Positions 1 to 12,037 of a DNA stretch of 64,000 nucleotides are shown piece by piece. The notes beneath the pieces are model-generated. The model searched no databases. It worked only from the letters and a program-made list of their open reading frames with translations, and was not told the origin of the DNA. Position 1 is the stretch's first letter. Each line of letters begins with the position of its first letter. Both the position numbers and the translations under genes were made by a program. The stretch comes from Zasmidium citrigriseum (lineage: Eukaryota; Ascomycota; Dothideomycetes; Mycosphaerellales; Mycosphaerellaceae), in NCBI GenBank assembly GCA_002786025.1, contig NHNW01000003.1:558001-622000 (forward strand). The letters run 5' to 3'.

Positions 1-706
1 TTCCTATTGCAAGGTGAGGCGATTCCGAGAGCGTGGTTGACTTTGATGCACGTCGTCATGGCCAGGAACCGTCATAGCTTGGGTAGACTTTTGCGATTTC
101 GTACCTGATGGTAGGGCTCGCCAGTTTGTCGATGGAAACCAGTCCAAGAGCGCATCGAGCGGTCATGTTCGGAAGGTTGCAGCGTGGAGGACGATAGTTT
201 GGCCAGACCATTGCCCCTTTTTCACAGTCTTTGCCAACGGTATGGAGTTCTCCAAGGTGCCGAAACATCTGAAGAGACTTGTTTTCGTTGATCCTCAGGA
301 TCGTAATGGATGTGACAAGCGTGGAAGGAGCGGCGGCGTCGGACGAACTTTCTTCCGTCCCTGCCTCCTTTCGTAGAGTACGTCACACGATCACCAACCC
401 CTCCATAAACTTCCAAGTTGTTCAAGATTCACATCACGGGTCTGCATATTATACACAAAGATGATCACTCCATCGCTACTGCCCTTGGCACGACGACAGA
501 GTGCTCACAGCTGGGAGAAAGTAGTAAATAAGCTTGGAAGGCACATGCAGCCGCTCAGGAAGCTACACCTCATCCAGTGCATGCAGTGCCCGAAAGGGTA
601 GGATAGCGCTTTTCGGAGGCGAAGACATCCGTTGCTCAAGACGAACCTCAAAAACGATTTCTTCTGATCTCCCCTGTTGCAGTCATTAACACGCATTCTC
701 GCAGCC
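1..706. other. Left-edge non-coding stretch
   Basis: Only short reading frames occur on both strands, and none resembles a known family. The right end is presumably the promoter of the oxidoreductase starting at 707. A gene continuing from outside the window cannot be excluded in the first 300 bases. Confidence 0.5.
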
Positions 707-2541
707 ATGTTGTTCGGCTTATCGTACCTCTTGTTATTCCTCGTTTCGTACGCCATTGCAGATGCGAATCATGGACAGACGGGCGAGCACTCACCACCAG
801 CGACTGAATTCCAACAGAGTCCACAAGACTACCACCAGATAGACGCACCGCGATTCACCCGTGTTGGCATCTCCATCATTCGCCCATTTCCACGGCTACT
901 GACTACCGCGACAGTGCGCACAGCTTTGCTCTTCTCTCGAATCCAGATTTCCCCATCAGATCTCCTACCCTCTTTCGACGGCCTACGCTAAAGGACAGAA
1001 ATACTGGTCCCTCCAGCAAGTCAACACAATCCCAACATGCCGCTTCGAGCCCAAGTCTGCCGAGGATGTCAGCCAGGCTATCATCACAATCAAGAAAATG
1101 CAATGTCCATTTGCAATCAAAAGCGGCGGACATGGATCCTTCCGCGGCGCGAGCAATATTCCAGGTGGAGTCACCATTGACCTTGCATACTTGAACCAGA
1201 TTGAACTCGATGCCGACAGGAAAATTACCCGGACTGGCACTGGAAATCGATGGGAAGATGTATACGCCAAGTTGGATCCGATGAAGGTGGCGGTAGTTGG
1301 AGGCAGAAATGGGGATCTTGGAGTTGGAGGCTTGACGCTGGGAGGCAGGTTCTGTCGCCCTCCGTGATGTACCGCGCATTTGCTGATATTGTTACTCCAT
1401 TAGGTGGAATATCCTACTTCTCCGGCTTCCGTGGCTGGGCTTGCGACAACGTCGAAAACTACGAAGTTCGTTCCTTCCCCTGTCCTCCCGCATGTTCTGA
1501 CCAACTCATGGTATTTAGGTCGTCCTCGCCAACGGCACAATCGTCAATGCCTCTCCAACCTCCCACCCAAACCTCTACTTCGCGCTCCGTGGCGGCGGCA
1601 ACAACTTCGGCGTCGTGACCCGTATGGACCTCACAACCCAGCCTCAAGGCGACATGTGGGGCGGCTCAACCTTCTACCCCATGAGCGCCAACGCATCTAT
1701 CATCAACGCCCTCTACTGGTTCAACGAGAACGCAGCCCAAGATCCCAAAGCCCATACCTACATCGCAGCAGCCTGTGTCCACAACTCAGAATGCGTACTT
1801 ACAGCAGGCTACGACTACGCAGAGCCCAAAGTCTCACCGCCGGTATTCCAAAATTTCACCAAGGTCAAGAACATAACGTCGACGATGCGCATCACGAATC
1901 TGTCGAGCTTGGCGGCGGAGCTGAAGACTCAGGAGCCGGCGGGGTTCTATCAGGCTTGGTGGACGTTGACGGTGCAGAACGATCATCAGCTGCTCTTTGA
2001 TATCTTGAATGAGATTTGGTGGCCAGCGATCAAGCCTTTGATCAATTCTACTGACGGCTTCCTGGGCACGATAGCGTATCAGCCCCTGACCGAAGGCATC
2101 ATCGCGAACTTTGGCAAGAACGGAGGAAATGCCTTGGGTGTGAATGGCAGTCAGGGTCCGTTGATCAGTGAGTCTCCCTCTTACGTTCCACGGCCAGGTC
2201 TAGAGTATTCTCGAATAGGAGAAGCTTACTGATGTACCCGTCTCCCAGTCATGAACATGGACTTCCAATGGTCTCGACCAGAAGACGAACCACGCGTGCT
2301 AGCCACGCAAGAGCACATCATTTCTGCCAGTAGAAAGCTTGCCCAGTCTAGGAATTTGGCCCATCCGTTCCTGTATCAAAACTACGCATACGGTACGCAG
2401 GACGTCTTTGAGGGGTATGGTGAAGCTAGTTTGAAGAGGTTACTGGAGGTGCAGGAGGCGTACGATCCGGAAGGTGTTTTCACGGACTTGCAGCCAGGGT
2501 ATTTCAAGTTGAGGCCTAGGCGGGTAGGTCCAGAGTGGTGA
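707..2541 (+). CDS. Secreted FAD-linked oxidoreductase (berberine-bridge-enzyme type)
   Basis: This family oxidises small molecules with a flavin held by an N-terminal FAD-binding (PCMH) domain. Proposed exons are 707-862, 915-1344, 1404-1465, 1519-2167 and 2249-2541, which join to 529 residues. Residues 1-18 (MLFGLSYLLLFLVSYAIA) look like a signal peptide. The FAD domain is visible as CPFAIKSGGHGSFRGASN, whose GGH histidine is the usual covalent flavin site, then GLTLGGGISYFSG and the WACDNVENYE segment with the second conserved cysteine. It ends with the BBE-type C-terminus, YDPEGVFTDLQPGYFKL. The join at 1344/1404 restores LGGGISYFSG only if the intron starts with GC (GC-AG). The first intron (donor GTTGGC at 863) is the weakest part of the model. 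Such enzymes are common in secondary metabolism and in sugar or aromatic oxidation. No biosynthetic cluster is next to it, so the substrate is unknown. Confidence 0.85.
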
Positions 2542-5500
2542 ACGGGCGGACACGTACAGATCTACGACGTACGATGCTTTCAAGGCCTGCTCCGATCCTC
2601 ATTTTCGTCGAGGACTATCTCTGTTCGACCGGATCAGCGATGGATCGATGGATGAGACGTCTGCCACGAAGCTTGGTTTCATGCCGATGAGACTATAATC
2701 GATCATCCATATTGATTGCGTGAATAGAGCAATGACATAAGGGACAAGATCGTGGTCTGTTATTCATTAATAACAGACTTGCTGAGGATAAGGCCTTGTT
2801 CACAACATCATACGAGCGCAATCTGAGACGATCGATCTTGCAATAATGGGAAGGGACAAGAAACATGTTCGACGACAACAGACTTCAACCTACCATATAC
2901 TTCCTGCGCTTCCAAGAATCTCGTCACAGATCGTGACTTTGGTTAAGTTAGCCTCAAGATTAAGCTGTAACTTTGCACAGCGGTCCAACAACGTGGCCGT
3001 ACGCAGGGTGATGTGAAACGTGCTATCGTCCAACGTCTGGGCATGGGCATTTTGGACCTCACTTCATCGTAGCTTTCGAAATTGGAGCAGAGCAAGTCGT
3101 TCGATGATGCAGGAGCAGCAGCTGGTGGACGTGAGAGTATTCGGGGCGATGGGCTTGCTGCCTTGCTGCCCAACATGGATGATGGGAGGACAATCGCAGC
3201 ATCGGCAGTCTTCGCAAAGAAGCAGACACGTCCAGGTCCTTCAAACACATCCAGGAAAGAGCCTTCTGCCACCTGCTTTATCCCCGATCCCAGACGCCCT
3301 GGGAATTTTCAGCCCTGCGCTCCTGAGCGTACCTGGGTGAGGAGATGGGGGTCCTCGTATCCCCGCAAGCGATTCGTGGGTTCGTAGCCAGGATTATATT
3401 GGATCTGCTCTTGCTCCTTTCAATTGCCAGAGCACTGCCGATAGGAAGTTGCCAGACCGCAAGGGCGAAAAGGGGATTGCTTGTCTGGCTGCATCCAGGG
3501 CCGTGTGTGTGTGCTGTGCACGGTCCGATAAGGCAGCTTGTCAGGAGACGATGTTCGACTGGGCTTTGATACGGCGTCGGACTCATCCCTTGGTTCTCTT
3601 TCAAGGTCAAACCTTCTCAAAATCTTATTTGGTGAGGTGAGGTGAGGTTCTCTCGTGGAAGGCGTGCGCGGTGTTGTTTGTGGTCAGTGCAGGCCGTTAA
3701 GCCACAACGTTCAGCGCTTTTCACAAAGAATTGTGCACATCGAACTCGACTTTGAGTTGCGGCCCGCTGGTCGTGAAATCACCTTCCTGAACCAGGGGAT
3801 GGCGGAGAAATAACATGTGTGAGAGACCCCGGTTGTTGATCGACATGGCTGTGAAGAGCCCACAGCCGGTTGGCGGTCAAGCCGGATGGCCTTCAAACAA
3901 GCGGCAGAGTCATGTCACGCCGGCCCCGACCATCCCACATCCCACTCCCGATGATGGACGCGTACTCTTCGTGTCGATATGTGCCTCGCCTCCACCAACG
4001 GAGAATGGCGATGGTGATGGGAACGAAGGAGCAATACGGGATTTTCTTTGCTGGCAACGGCTTCGGCCGGAGTAGGAGTACACAAGTACTTGTTCGCTGT
4101 TCATCGTCCAGAACCAGGCCGCCACGTCGTATCCCGACAGAGTGGTAATAAGTCCAAGTGTCCATTAGTAATTCCCGATTCTTGGTGCGGTGTGCAGCGG
4201 GATAGCTGTGCCCAAGTGAGAAAGAGCTTCACGCACTGCTCGCATCGACCGTGGACCTGGAGAAGGAGTTGCAAGGCTGCTGGTTAGCAAGGTCGGCTCA
4301 TCAGAGCGCTTCAGTCAGCAAATTCTGTTCAGGTACCATCATGCCCAAACTCGCCGGCATCCTGGAGTCTGCCTGTTCGAGGACGAACATGCAGTTTGGG
4401 AGCATGCCTTGCGGCCATATCGGGCAGCGGACGAGGAGTCCCTTCTTCTCTAGCGCAAACTCTGTGCTCCATCCTGCTCCCACGCGCACCGTTGCAATCG
4501 CAAGGTTTCGGTTGAGGTGCAGGCCTGGGGATCTGCCTTTGACTTTCTTCGCACGCTTGCGTGCAGCTTTGCCGAGGCGGTTTGCATCTTGGAGCGTTCG
4601 CTCACGATGAGGCCATCGTGGTTGTTGAGAGGAGACGTCGAGGCAGTGTCGAACGCCGTGCCAGCCACGCATTTACTGTCTCAGTCTTGCCTAGATGGAG
4701 CTATGGCGAGCCGGCTATGTTGGATTGGGAAATCACCTTCCTACCGTGGTCAAGTCTCTGCTGGACCATGGCTGACCTGACGACCAGGGCGTGTGATGAG
4801 AAGTGCGCATTGGAGATGCAAGAATTAGCGACGATCTCAACCTCGCTTCAGGACGTCAGCTGCTGCGTGTGGATGTGGTCTAGATCGTAGCAGTTCCGTG
4901 GATGGGTGCAGTGTGGGTGGTGAAAGAGCGAGAAGCAGGATTGTGCTTCGTCTGCCTGCCATTGCTGCGTTAGCCGCAAGTTGCTGCACGGAAGGTGCAA
5001 TCTTTCGCGGAAAGGCGCCTCGTCACAAATGGAGTTAATGCTAGTGGTGAAGAGGGTTAGAGTTCACGAACGCGGCGGCTGGCAGATTCGGCTATGGAGC
5101 CTATCCATTGCGTTTGTATGGAACTCTGTCTGAGAGATGAACGGTTTGGAAGAGACAGAACTGCAGCACTACATTGCACAGCAGATGGCATACCATCATC
5201 AAAATCCAGATCATGTTCACACCGACCATTTGTTGCATGACTCTGGCGGTGAGTTGGGTACGGCCGCTTGCTGTGGTGCAACCAAGGTCAGGCCTGGCCA
5301 AGGGCCAAAGGGAACAACGTCCAGAGACGGCGCGAAGATTGATCCTGGATGATAAGGATGGAAACAGCGAATTCGACATGGCGGGCTTTGACGGAGTGTT
5401 TCTGGCAGGGAGGCCACTGTCTGCAAATTCCATATGAAGATCAAATGCCATTGTTGCACTGCCACGTTGATCCACTGATGATGCATGTGCCGGTGCTGAA

Positions 5501-8500
5501 TGCTCGCGAATGCCACATGCAGACCGGAAAGCAGTGTCCAAGTCGACCGGCTATCCCACACTCAATGGCAGCTGAGTATCCGAACCAGGTCAGCGAGGGG
5601 GAACTGCGTTTGAAGTCAATGGACATGAGTCGTCTGTACATGCAATCCCAGTCTTAACCATGCCTTGTTGGACCTGGGGAAGCAGGCCCCCAGGACGAAC
5701 CACACCCTGGCAGGCGAGTCAAGTCTGTGACTAACGGTTCGTATGGAGGTGTGTGCCAACCCTGATAGGTACGCATTCGGTATGGTGAAGAGCATGCGTT
5801 GAACTCGTGCGCAGAGCCGGTCGACTCCAGAGCAGGGTTTCCAACCACCTTGAGGTCTGCCACACCTCACACTACCATCGTGAGGCATCTGAAATGCGGA
5901 AGATGTCGGATAGATATTGCTAGAAACATGTTATCCGGTCCCTCTATACAGATGGTTCCTTGTCCAAATTGATCGTCTTCCAGGGGGGCGAATATGAAGT
6001 CTTCGTTTCGAGCTGTGAGACAAGAGAACGGCAGTACTTGCAAACTCACCGCATTCCGGGTTCGCCACGTTTGACCAAGGTACAGGGAGATATCGCTTGT
6101 CCGTCAATGTCACTGATCATAGGACTGCCACTCGAACAAAGTGATGCTCATAGTGTCTCAAACGTTACCGATTGTACATCTTGACGCATTCCAGCCACGC
6201 TTGGGTTGACACTGGACATGGCGCTGAACTATCGCTGTTCGAACGAGCCACATGTGTGCAAGTTGAGTGTGCACGCTAGACCTTGCGCTTGTTGTTCGTG
6301 ATGACGGGACATACGCGCCAATTCGAAACTCGTGCTCCAAAAGTTCCTGGTCTCGGCACGCAGAGGAAGGTGGCGAAAGCGACTTGGTGATCGATCAAGT
6401 GCATTTGTTGGCGTTGAGAGGCTGGAGCGCCTACAACAGACGTCAAACGGTGTGCCATTACTCGAAAGTTGTATCAGAATATGTCCGATAGTTGAGCCGC
6501 ATCTTTCCTTCTGACATCATGTCTCAGGAGATAGTGTCCAGCGAGCGGTATGTGAGCTTTTTGTGGATCGTCTGTCGCAGTTGGCGTTCTCGTTGACGTG
6601 TCGCAAGGCCTCGTCGATATCAATTTGCAAGCAGTTGGTATGTCTGGGATCCACGACAAAGTACCTGGAGGAGTGGGCATCGCATGCAGACCATAGCCTT
6701 AACAGAGGTTCCGAGTACTTGGTAAAGGCTGTCGCGGCATGACTCTCGACGACATGCCCAGGGATCTCAGCTTCAGAAGACGGATTGTGAAGAGTGTTGT
6801 ATCTTTCAGGACACCTGAAACCGTTCGGCTGTTGGAAGCGACGTTTTGGTCAGCACGAGTCAACGTGATGGACGTACCCTGCAGTTCTGTGAGCAGTGAG
6901 ATGAAAGAACGTCGCTTGGGGTGGCGATTGGGAGTCGCGAAAGAGAACTGTGCAGCAGCAAGCGCTGCAGCCCTAACTGCACGCCATGAACGAAGAAATG
7001 CAGCCAGGCTCAATATGGTCATTCCCTTGCGAACATGGAAAGCTCTTCCAGATTGGTTCCAGATCGCATCGCATTGCCTCAATCCTTGGATGGTGAGCTG
7101 GCAATTGCGGACAAGAAGCGTATCCACCGATCACGATGGAAGAGGAGCGTGGAGGGCAATTCCGTTCTGTTGACGATGGTGGCACGGCGTGTGGTCGATT
7201 CACATGCAACTAGACGGTCGGGCTTGCGAGGCGTGCCGGACCAATGCAGCATGAGCACATTGTTTAGACGAGTGCTATTGGTGAGGGCGCTGGACGGAGC
7301 CCACTTCGCGCAGCTAGTCAGAAAAGTACCGTGCCATGTCGAGCGCGAGCCCCGCGTCGCCGCCTGTGGTCAGCAGCATCAGAGGAATGGTGGACTGAGC
7401 GGTGGTGATTGGTGCGGCGGGCGACCTGAAACCAGCATCGCCATCGGTGAGGTGATGAGAGGAGGGGGAGCGAAGAAATTGCTCGCGGGCGTCAGGCGTG
7501 AGGTGGCTTCACCGCGTCGGGGAAAGGGCGCCATTCTCAACAGCAATCCTGGTACTTGGATGGCATCTGCCGCACACTGCACGATCTGTCGATCCTCAAG
7601 CGAGCGCCTAGCCGTCGCCGCGCAACCGATCGTGCAGCTTCTGACCGAGCAGACGCGACGACGGCCCCGTCTGCTCTTCCGGCCTCTTCGGCTTCAGAAA
7701 TGTCGTGCTGAATGCGTGAGGTGAAGACCATACCATAGACAGAGTTTTGATACTCCAGGCTACCAACGCCTCTGTCGGCAGCTGCCTTTGAGTTCACGCC
7801 GTCCAAGGAACGCTGCAGAGGGAGTGAGCCAATCCGACAGACTCACACTCAATCTGGCTGGGGCCGCTTGAGGAGCGGGCGCTCTGACCCAACCTGGATT
7901 GTGGCTTGTTGGCTGGACCATGACATGGGAGGAGCAGCGGGACGTCCTCCGGCGTGCAGCAGTGAGCAGTGGGAGTGTTGCTGCTGGCCCAGTCAAGCCA
8001 TGCGGTCGTTTCTGCTTGCCTCGCGCGCAGAGGCCACAGCAACAATCCGACACGCTTACCTGCAACAGCAGCCGGACAGGGAGACGCTAGGAGAAAGCAG
8101 CCGTTCGTCCTTTGAATGGCTATCCCGTCGCCATCGCAGTGTGATCCCTGGCCCAGCCCGTAAGCTGCGAGGCCGGATAGGAGGCCGGATATGTACGGTA
8201 GCTGAGAGGGAGAGGCGAAGAGGAACGAGCAGAGGGACGAGACAGCGAGGCAGGGTTGATTTGAGATGCTCTTGTTGATCGGCCGGCCAAGTCGGATCGA
8301 GGCAGGCCTTGGGCACAGAGGTCCGACACGGGGAGTGGAATGATCGACTGCGAGCCGGCAAGCGTGCATATCAACCTCTGCCCGTGGCGCCCGTCAAACA
8401 GCAGTGCAGCAGGCGGCCAACCTCATACCCCAGATCTGGCTGCAATAGCAATAACAGCCAAACGTTAGGCCCCAGACGGACGGGAAGCACAACACATGCA

Positions 8501-10417
8501 TCTGCTGCAACGACTGCTTCACCTCGCGCGCACATAACAACAGTTGATGTTGCTGCAGCACATGTTCATCAGATCAAATGGCCGGCTGGTGAGCGCGCGA
8601 TTGGTCGTGGGCAGCCGAGCTCGAGCCGGCGTCCTGCGCAATTCCCTGGTGCTGGGATGGGTAGTCTGGACGACGGGTCGAGCCTTCCGGATCTGCAGGG
8701 TGTGTGGCTATAGACCGGGAGGGCGACAGGTGTATGATTATTGACGCGGGATCGATGCAGCGATGGGCTGGCGTGCTGGAGCCCGTTATTCCCAGCTTGG
8801 GCGGTCTGTCTGGCTTGCGCATCCCAGGCAGCGTGCCGTGCAGCGCATTTGCCTGTCCGAGGCTGGTCGCAGTGCGTACATGAAATTGAGTACATGTAAT
8901 CCCGCGGTGCTGCCCGCGAGCATTGATTGAATGGGCATCAGTCCAGACGGCAGCACGACAGCGCGGGCAGCACACGAGCCGGCATCGTCAATCAATTCTG
9001 CTCCGCCCTCATCAAACGGCGACCTCGTGCCACCGCGCACGCAGCAGCAGCAAAATTGCAAAAAGACAGCATCTCGCATCCCGTCCAGCGACTTGCACGC
9101 AGCACACGCTAGCCTTGGGCCTCTATCGCGGCTAGTGGGAGTGGGCCGGCGAGGACTCGACGGCGCACGCACGCACCTCCCTGCCTGCGCTTCTCCAGCT
9201 TCCTGCACGGCGCTATTGGATCGGCCTCCACACTGGTGAGTCGTCGCGCGGCCATGGGCGCCCAGAGCGCTGCTCACAATGATGTCTAGTGCCGCCAGGA
9301 CCCAGCAGCAGCAGCACTGCACTGGCACTGCTCGCCGCACCGCCCGCCGCGCGCAGACAACGACACGGCGGCGCAGCAGGAGACATCATTGCCATCCTCC
9401 GTCTGCTTCACGAGGACCCTTGGGCCAGCGGTTCCCGGTGCAGCAGCAGGCCGGCGACGACTCGCGCGCGCCCATCGTCAGTGCTGCGTCCAGTCTGGCA
9501 GCGCCTGCACGCAACGGGCCCGTCAGCAGGCCAATCCCACCCAACCCGGCCGTTGCTCAACTCTATCGTCCCAAGCCTGGTACGTGTGAACTCAGTCGCT
9601 CTTATGCTTAACTGTGGGGTCGAACTGTCGTCAAGCCCATTAACTTCAAGGTTGGCGACGCTCGCAGCCCGCCCGTCGCCCGCCCAGTCCATCCACCACA
9701 CCTCTCTGCACGCACTTCACACTTCACCTGCTGCCTCGCTCCTCCTTCATTCACCTCCCCTGCCTGTCCATTCACTCGTCCCGGGCAGCAGCTCCACCGC
9801 TCCTTCACCATCATCGCCTCTGCCTCCCTCCCGATTCGCGCGCCTGCCTCTGACTTTGCGCGCCCGCACTGCGAATTGCCAACTTACCGACGCTGTGTGT
9901 GCAATTAAATTGCCCCAGCCCGAACCTTCCGCCGCGTCTGAAGCTTTTGATCTTCAGTGCGCCATCAACCTTGAGCGTCTGGTTAACCTTCTGCATCCGC
10001 CTCAGGTACAAGACTCCCTCGAAACTCTGGTTGCTACTTCTGTTCGTCGCCGCTCGCCGCTAGCGACTGCTCGCACCACAACAATCCACCTGAGCACTGC
10101 CGCGCCGCCGCCGCAACGCTGACGATCACCGAGGAACATCACTTCGTGTATGCCTGCCCGCACTCACCACCGCCATCGCTCCACTGGCTAACGCGCTTGC
10201 AGCATTACCTCAGCGACCCATCGTGCTGCTGTGCGAGTATCTTTAGGGTCGACATCCTCTCCATCCCACTGCGCCAGCACACTCAATTGCTGCCGCCCAG
10301 GAACCGTAACTTTTCGTCCCGCAGTGACGCGTTCGCGTGCGTGACATTGATTGATTTGCGCAACCCGCATCCCACCTTCGGCTTGTTTGGACCTCATCCA
10401 AGGACGCGACCTCCATC
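2542..10417. other. 7.9-kb gene-free region upstream of the WOPR regulator; likely extended promoter and leader
   Basis: I find no recognisable coding region here on either strand. Open frames of up to 277 residues (for example 9289-10122 plus and 7035-7724 plus) are Ser/Pro/Arg/Ala-rich, overlap open frames on the other strand and match no family. They look like chance frames in GC-rich DNA. The last 2.5 kb is rich in CAG/CTG runs (about 9040-9060 and 9300-9320) and in pyrimidine tracts (about 9640-9840), as is typical of fungal transcription start regions and long leaders. A four-fold GGTGA tandem lies at about 3633-3650. WOR1-type genes in other fungi are known for very long upstream regions, so I infer that most of this stretch serves the gene at 10418. 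Confidence 0.6.
10148..10202 (+). other. Probable 5'-UTR intron of the WOPR regulator
   Basis: The donor GTATGC is at 10148. A good branch sequence, GGCTAACG, precedes the acceptor TTGCAG ending at 10202. The size (55 bp) fits the other introns in this window. It lies 215 bp before the start codon, in a region with no conserved coding sequence, so it would be an untranslated-leader intron. RNA evidence is not available here. Confidence 0.4.
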
Positions 10418-12037
10418 ATGAGTACCGGCGGAGGCGCTGGGCCTCTGGTCCCAACCTTTCATGGCTTCGTCCACAACAGCATGGACGGCCTGGTCCTGTT
10501 CGAAGCCTGTCTCAGCGGCAAGCTGCACCACGTTCCACGACGACCGCACGATCGCGAGCGCAGCTCACTGATCAAGAGCGGCAGCATCTTCATCTACGAG
10601 GAAAACGCCTCCGGCATCAAGAGATGGACTGACGGCGTAGCCTGGAGCCCTTCCCGTATCCTCGGCAACTTTCTCATCTACCGCGAACTTGAGAAGCCTT
10701 TCCCGCCCGGCGAGAAGAAGCGAGCCATGAAGCGCAAGCGGACCAGCATGCCTGGAGAACCGTACCCGCGTCGAGATTCTGACGAGAATGAAGGCGCTGA
10801 TATGAACACCCCTCTAACTCCGCCAGAACCCCAGGTCCCAGTGGGCGGTGAGGTGAAGCCAGAGATTCCCAGTACGGACCAAGACAAGGAGCTGGAGAGA
10901 TCTCTCATCGGATCTCTGGTGGATAGCTACGGCTTCCGTCCGGATGGACTGGTGAAGAAGACGATGAGCATTTCCGTGAACGGCATCTCGCACCACATGG
11001 TTAGTTACTACAAAGTCGACGACGTCAAGAACAACCTTCTCCCAAGACCGCTATCGGATCCACGCCTGCAGAACATCTCAGTCCGCCCGGAGTTGTACCT
11101 CAAGCAGAACTTCCGCGCTCCTGTCGAGGAGACCGAGCACTACGCGATTGACGGACACATGAACGCACATCCCCAGATGATGTACTCTTCGATGGCGGGA
11201 GCGCCGTATGGAGTCGCCCCAGGACAGTACTTTCCACGCCAGTATCCTGGCATGTACGGCATGGCCGCAACGACCGGTGCCAGCATGTATGGCGGCGTAA
11301 CAGGATCATCTTGGCCAACACAGCAAGCCACTGCAGGCGCACTTCCATACGGATCGCACCAAGGCTATGGCTCTCAGAACTATGGCAGCAGCTACTACAA
11401 GGCCCCAGATCAGTCCAACGGATCCGCAGTGAAGACTGACGGCCAGCCGCCATCCTCGCAAGCGATGCCGTACGGAAGCCAATACACACCCTCGTATCCA
11501 AACATGCAGAGGAGCAACTCGGTATCGATGCAATCCTCGTACCAAACTCCCGTGCAGCAGAGCTCCTCTTCGTTCGGCTCGATGAGCAACAACAATGGCC
11601 GTCCGTCATATGGAGGTAACAGCATGAACAGCCCATCTGCGAATGGACAAGCACCCCCGCCATATCCTAGCACAACTTCGCAGTCATACGCCGTTCGCTC
11701 GCCCACCCAAGGATACGGCATGGGAAGTGCACCGCAAAGCGCAGTCACTCAGTCACCTCATCCATCTGTGAAGAGCCCTCAATCTGCGCACCCAGGAACT
11801 CCAGCTCAGGCCATCAGCAGTGATCCAAACGCGCAGATGCACAACGCCGGCATGCCCTACCGATCGAATTCCTATGGCGTTCCGCCAACGCAGCAATCTG
11901 GACATCCCGGCAGCGACATGAACGGACTTGGCATCAGCCACACTTCCAGCTACGCACCTCCGTCACAGACTGGACCAAGCTACAGCTACGGCGCTGCTGG
12001 CCATGGACCACCCAGCGCAGCACCTTACGCATCATAG
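10418..12037 (+). CDS. WOR1: WOPR-domain transcription factor (Wor1/Ryp1/Sge1, Gti1/Pac2 family)
   Basis: This DNA-binding master regulator is known in relatives to control morphological switching, sporulation, secondary metabolism and effector expression. The single exon encodes 539 residues. WOPR box 1 spans about residues 13-95 (starts TFHGFVHNSMDGLVLFEAC; contains GIKRWTDGVAWSPSRILGNF). WOPR box 2 spans about 165-232 (LVDSYGFRPDGLVKKTMSIS, then HHMVSYYKVDDV and RPELYLKQNF). A basic segment, KKRAMKRKRTS (100-110), could serve as a nuclear signal and contains a protein kinase A-like KRTS site. The C-terminal half is low-complexity Gln/Ser/Tyr/Gly/Pro, as in Wor1 and Ryp1, where it acts in activation or phase separation. 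The start is the ATG directly before the conserved N-terminus. Box 1 places it in the Wor1/Sge1 branch; I judge the Pac2 branch less likely. The large upstream region suggests complex, possibly autoregulated expression. Confidence 0.93.
   Translation: MSTGGGAGPLVPTFHGFVHNSMDGLVLFEACLSGKLHHVPRRPHDRERSSLIKSGSIFIYEENASGIKRWTDGVAWSPSRILGNFLIYRELEKPFPPGEKKRAMKRKRTSMPGEPYPRRDSDENEGADMNTPLTPPEPQVPVGGEVKPEIPSTDQDKELERSLIGSLVDSYGFRPDGLVKKTMSISVNGISHHMVSYYKVDDVKNNLLPRPLSDPRLQNISVRPELYLKQNFRAPVEETEHYAIDGHMNAHPQMMYSSMAGAPYGVAPGQYFPRQYPGMYGMAATTGASMYGGVTGSSWPTQQATAGALPYGSHQGYGSQNYGSSYYKAPDQSNGSAVKTDGQPPSSQAMPYGSQYTPSYPNMQRSNSVSMQSSYQTPVQQSSSSFGSMSNNNGRPSYGGNSMNSPSANGQAPPPYPSTTSQSYAVRSPTQGYGMGSAPQSAVTQSPHPSVKSPQSAHPGTPAQAISSDPNAQMHNAGMPYRSNSYGVPPTQQSGHPGSDMNGLGISHTSSYAPPSQTGPSYSYGAAGHGPPSAAPYAS

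Noticed and set aside
7035..7724. 229-codon plus-strand frame in the WOR1 upstream region
   Set aside because: Basic, low-information composition typical of GC-rich non-coding DNA. No domain, no splice partners, and the opposite strand is also partly open.
9289..10122. 277-codon frame upstream of WOR1
   Set aside because: It is Ser/Pro/Ala/Arg-rich and lies in pyrimidine-rich DNA with other frames open. It is more likely transcribed leader than protein.
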